DNA from: DASPKW01 sp038244055
GTDB lineage: Bacteria; Planctomycetota; Phycisphaerae; Tepidisphaerales; Tepidisphaeraceae
Assembly: GCA_038244055.1 (NCBI GenBank)
Contig: JBBRTW010000348.1
Location: 1-7,931 of the forward strand
Reading direction: 5' to 3'
DNA length: 7,931 bases
Shown: piece by piece, positions 5,957-7,931 of the stretch
How the letters are laid out: the number at the start of each line of letters is the position of its first letter
How positions within the stretch are numbered: position 1 is the first letter of the stretch
Notes under the pieces: model-generated
The model's database searches: none
Told to the model about the DNA's origin: nothing
Seen by the model: only the letters and a program-made list of their open reading frames with translations
Translations under genes and position numbers: made by a program

Positions 5957-7126
5957 CTACCCGCCGATTCGACTCATCTGCTCGTTCCCGCGCACCCCAT
6001 GCACCTCCGGCCGCAGCCGGACACAATCGACCATCGCCCGCCCCAGCGCTTCCCGACGCTCGTCGATCGTTCCGCCTGCTCGAAGCACACTTCGCACATC
6101 CATTTCCCCTCCTTCGAACAGGCACGATCGCAGCACCCCGCTGGCCGTCAAGCGCAGACGATTGCAAGTCGAGCAGAACGGCTCCGACATCGCGCTGATG
6201 AAGCCAATTCGCCCCCGGGCTGATTCATGAGCCAACCGGTACACCACGGCCGGGCCGACGCCCGCCTCCAATAGTCGATCCACCGGCTCCAGTTTCCCCA
6301 ATGCCGCCTCAATCGCCCCGCGCACTTCGATCTCGGGCAAAAAGACCTCCCCGCGATCCTGCGCCCCGCATCCGCCGGCCGGGCCGATTTCGGCCGCATC
6401 CACCTTTTGCCCGCGCGCCGTGAAATGGGTCGAGCCATCCGCGGCCGTGACCGATTCAAACGGATTACCCTCTTTCAACAGCGCCGCATCGCCGAGGGGC
6501 ATATACTCGATGAATCGCACCGTCAGCGGCCGATCCATCGTCAGCCGCGCGAAATCCACGACTTCATCATCGTTGCTCCCCCGCATCGTCACGCAATTGA
6601 CCTTCAACGATTCGAATCCCGCTTCCTCGCAGCGATCCAGCCCGCGCAACACCTTGGCCAGATCGCCCGTGCGCGTGATCCGCGCGAATCGGTCCGGCCG
6701 CAGGCTGTCGAGGCTTACGGTGATTCGATCCAGCCCCGCCTGCCGCAGCGGCCGGGCCATGTCTTCGAGGAGCGCGCCGTTGGTGGTCAGCGAGAGATCT
6801 TCGATTCCATTCAGTCGTCTGAGCATCGCCACCAGTTCGACCAGACCATGCCGCATCGTCGGCTCGCCGCCGGTCAGCTTGAAGCGAGTGATCCCATGCA
6901 ACTCCAGCGCCGCCCTGGCGACTTCAACCAATTCCTCAAAGCTCAGGAGTTGTTCCTTGGGCAGCCAGCGCACGCCCTCCCCCGGCATGCAATAGACGCA
7001 ACGGAAATTGCAGCGGTCGGTCACGCTGATGCGCAAAACCCGCACCGCCGAAATCGAGCGCGGGCCGGATTCGAAGCCGGGCGGGCGCTCCAACGGCCCT
7101 GCGAGATTGACGACCGGAAGCCGCAT
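5957..7126 (-). CDS. moaA: GTP 3',8-cyclase MoaA, molybdenum cofactor synthesis
   Basis: This radical SAM enzyme converts GTP to 3',8-cyclo-7,8-dihydro-GTP, the first step of molybdopterin synthesis, with MoaC acting next. From ATG 7126 the protein has 389 residues. The N-terminal iron-sulfur/SAM motif is C39-x3-C43-x2-C46 (DRCNFRCVYC), followed by TGGEP (85-89), LTTNG (113-117) and VSLDS. The C-terminal, GTP-binding cluster is C318-x2-C321-x13-C335 (FCSTCNRLRL...LRSCLF), and the protein ends in the essential Gly-Gly (MSRIGG). It is longer than the usual roughly 330 residues: about 40 extra residues lie between FIEYMPLGD and the C-terminal cluster. The start is uncertain. ATG 7135 is three codons earlier, and ATG 7195 and 7207 are also in frame; none has a strong ribosome binding site. 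Family similarity begins at MRLPVVN, favouring 7126 or 7135. No other moa or moe gene is visible here. Confidence 0.95.
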   Translation of the reverse strand: MRLPVVNLAGPLERPPGFESGPRSISAVRVLRISVTDRCNFRCVYCMPGEGVRWLPKEQLLSFEELVEVARAALELHGITRFKLTGGEPTMRHGLVELVAMLRRLNGIEDLSLTTNGALLEDMARPLRQAGLDRITVSLDSLRPDRFARITRTGDLAKVLRGLDRCEEAGFESLKVNCVTMRGSNDDEVVDFARLTMDRPLTVRFIEYMPLGDAALLKEGNPFESVTAADGSTHFTARGQKVDAAEIGPAGGCGAQDRGEVFLPEIEVRGAIEAALGKLEPVDRLLEAGVGPAVVYRLAHESARGRIGFISAMSEPFCSTCNRLRLTASGVLRSCLFEGGEMDVRSVLRAGGTIDERREALGRAMVDCVRLRPEVHGVRGNEQMSRIGG

Positions 7127-7133
7127 CACCCGC

Positions 7134-7142
7134 ATTGTAGCA
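7134..7142 (-). promoter_or_regulatory. Candidate extended -10 element for moaA
   Basis: On the minus strand the sequence reads TGCTACAAT, matching an extended -10 box (TGn followed by TACAAT, five of six consensus bases). No good -35 sits 16-18 bases upstream, as is acceptable for extended -10 promoters. The predicted transcript would begin about at the ATG at 7126, giving a leaderless or nearly leaderless mRNA. A second candidate -10, TATAAA, lies at 7217-7222 on the same strand, also without a clear -35. Which is used, if either, cannot be decided from sequence. Confidence 0.35.
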
Positions 7143-7253
7143 CATTCCAACGCCGTTCCGATGAATGCAGCGCGCCGAAAATTCCACCGTTTCATGTAAC
7201 CATTCATTCGCCCGGCTTTATAAACATTGTCCCAGGTTCTAACTTTTGGCCGT

Positions 7254-7281
7254 TTGACCGGCCTGTTGGGCTGGGTATGCT
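7254..7281 (+). promoter_or_regulatory. Sigma70-like promoter of the secreted-protein gene
   Basis: TTGACC at 7254-7259 matches five of six -35 consensus bases. A 16-base spacer leads to TATGCT at 7276-7281, which matches four of six -10 bases. Transcription would start near 7288, leaving a leader of about 100 bases before the ATG at 7389. Spacing and orientation fit the downstream gene. It is the best promoter candidate in the window but is predicted by eye only. Confidence 0.5.
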
Positions 7282-7287
7282 AGGCCG

Positions 7288-7358
7288 CGTCTCACAACGA
7301 GACGTAGTCTGAGCGGTTGCGCCGGCGGCAGGATGAATCGGATTTCATCCCTTCCGGC
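7288..7358 (+). promoter_or_regulatory. Structured 5' leader with two hairpins
   Basis: The first hairpin is CGTCTC-ACAAC-GAGACG at 7288-7304, a perfect 6-pair stem that would lie at the very 5' end of the predicted transcript. The second has an inner perfect 7-pair stem GGATGAA/TTCATCC (7331-7337 with 7344-7350, 6-base loop). An outer GCCGG/CCGGC stem (7321-7325 with 7354-7358) encloses it across an asymmetric internal loop. Neither covers the ribosome binding site at 7378-7383. They could protect the mRNA or form a regulatory element. I recognise no known riboswitch. Confidence 0.4.
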
Positions 7359-7388
7359 CACCCAGAGCGGAATGAACAAGGAGACCTT

Positions 7389-7931
7389 ATGAAGAACGCG
7401 TTTCGCCGTGTTGTCCGTGGTTGTTGTCGGCTGCCGGTTGCGGCTGTCGTGGTGGCGATGCTCATCACCACCTCCGCCCGCGCCCAGATCATGACCATGG
7501 TGCCCGCCGAGTCCATGGTCGTCATCAAGATCAAGAACCTGCAGGATCTCAGCCAGAAAATCTCGGTCCTCAGCCAGCAGTGGGGCCTCAATCAGATGCG
7601 CCCCGAGCTCAGTGATCCGCTTGGAAACCTCCTCTTAATTGCCAACCTTGGCCCTGGCCTGGATAAGGCCGGCGAAGTCGGCATTGCCCTTCTGGCACCG
7701 GCGCAAGGCGCTCATGACCCCGATGTCGTGGCCCTGGTCTCGGTCACCGATTACAAGACTTTCACCGCCGCGCTTCCCAATGCAAAGACCGAAGGCGAGC
7801 TCACCACCTTCAGCCCCAAGCCCAACGGCAAGCCGATCTTCGTCGCCAACTGGGGCAAGTACGCCGCCATCTCCCCCAACCAGGCGCTGGTCGCGGCCAA
7901 GGGCGCTGGCATCGCCGTTCCCGCCGCCACC
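7389..7931 (+). CDS. Secreted hypothetical protein, 3' end outside the window
   Basis: The frame runs without a stop from ATG 7389 to the right edge, giving 181 visible residues. AAGGAG at 7378-7383, five bases before the ATG, fixes the start. The N-terminus is a classic Sec signal peptide: basic MKNAFRRVVRGCCR, hydrophobic LPVAAVVVAMLITT, and an ARA-Q cleavage site after residue 32. The mature part begins IMTMVPAESMVVIKIKNLQDLSQKIS, then has segments LGNLLLIANLGPGLDKAGEVGIALLAP and DPDVVALVSVTDYKTFTAAL, with GKPIFVANWGKYAAISPN near the end. I associate proteins that open with a VPA-x-S/A-x-VVIKIKN strand and then a regular alpha/beta pattern with planctomycetes; their function is unknown to me. 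It has its own promoter and leader and is divergent from moaA. Third positions are strongly G/C, as in the host housekeeping genes, so it is probably native. Confidence 0.85.
   Translation, partial: MKNAFRRVVRGCCRLPVAAVVVAMLITTSARAQIMTMVPAESMVVIKIKNLQDLSQKISVLSQQWGLNQMRPELSDPLGNLLLIANLGPGLDKAGEVGIALLAPAQGAHDPDVVALVSVTDYKTFTAALPNAKTEGELTTFSPKPNGKPIFVANWGKYAAISPNQALVAAKGAGIAVPAAT

Overview
The window looks like a piece of a planctomycete-like (PVC group, Planctomycetota) chromosome. The support is indirect: a TAT-exported Gfo/Idh/MocA oxidoreductase, a small Hanks-type kinase, a prolyl-tRNA synthetase of the short archaeal/eukaryote-like class, and a secreted protein whose mature part opens with a 'VPAESMVVIKIKN' segment of a kind I associate with that phylum. 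The housekeeping genes are clearly GC-rich with C/G at third positions. No rRNA, tRNA, CRISPR array or recognisable transposase gene is present.

Layout. (1) About 1-1290, plus strand: two unrecognised accessory genes with more even base composition than the rest. The first is open at the window's left edge. Between them lies a short decayed copy of part of the first gene, and the second gene has a strong ribosome binding site that can fold into a hairpin. (2) 1321-4359, minus strand: a Gfo/Idh/MocA oxidoreductase followed by proS, which converges on the accessory genes. (3) 4360-4650: a gene-free gap holding a roughly 100-base imperfect inverted repeat built from 9-base 'CACGAAnnn' units. (4) 4651-5517, minus strand: a stand-alone Ser/Thr protein kinase with a non-RD catalytic loop. 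(5) 5518-5956: a gene-free gap with several small inverted and direct repeats. (6) 5957-7126 or 7135, minus strand: moaA, with an unusual insertion. (7) 7136-7388: a divergent intergenic region with a good sigma70-like promoter facing right and a structured leader. (8) 7389-7931, plus strand: the 5' part of a secreted protein that runs off the right edge.

The genes do not form one pathway. proS (translation), moaA (molybdenum cofactor synthesis), the kinase (signalling) and the exported oxidoreductase appear to be separate transcription units or loose minus-strand neighbours. I see no clearly new multi-gene system. The parts most worth a second look are the accessory pair with its relic duplication and possible RNA switch at the left edge, the inverted-repeat element behind the kinase gene, and the structured leader of the secreted protein.
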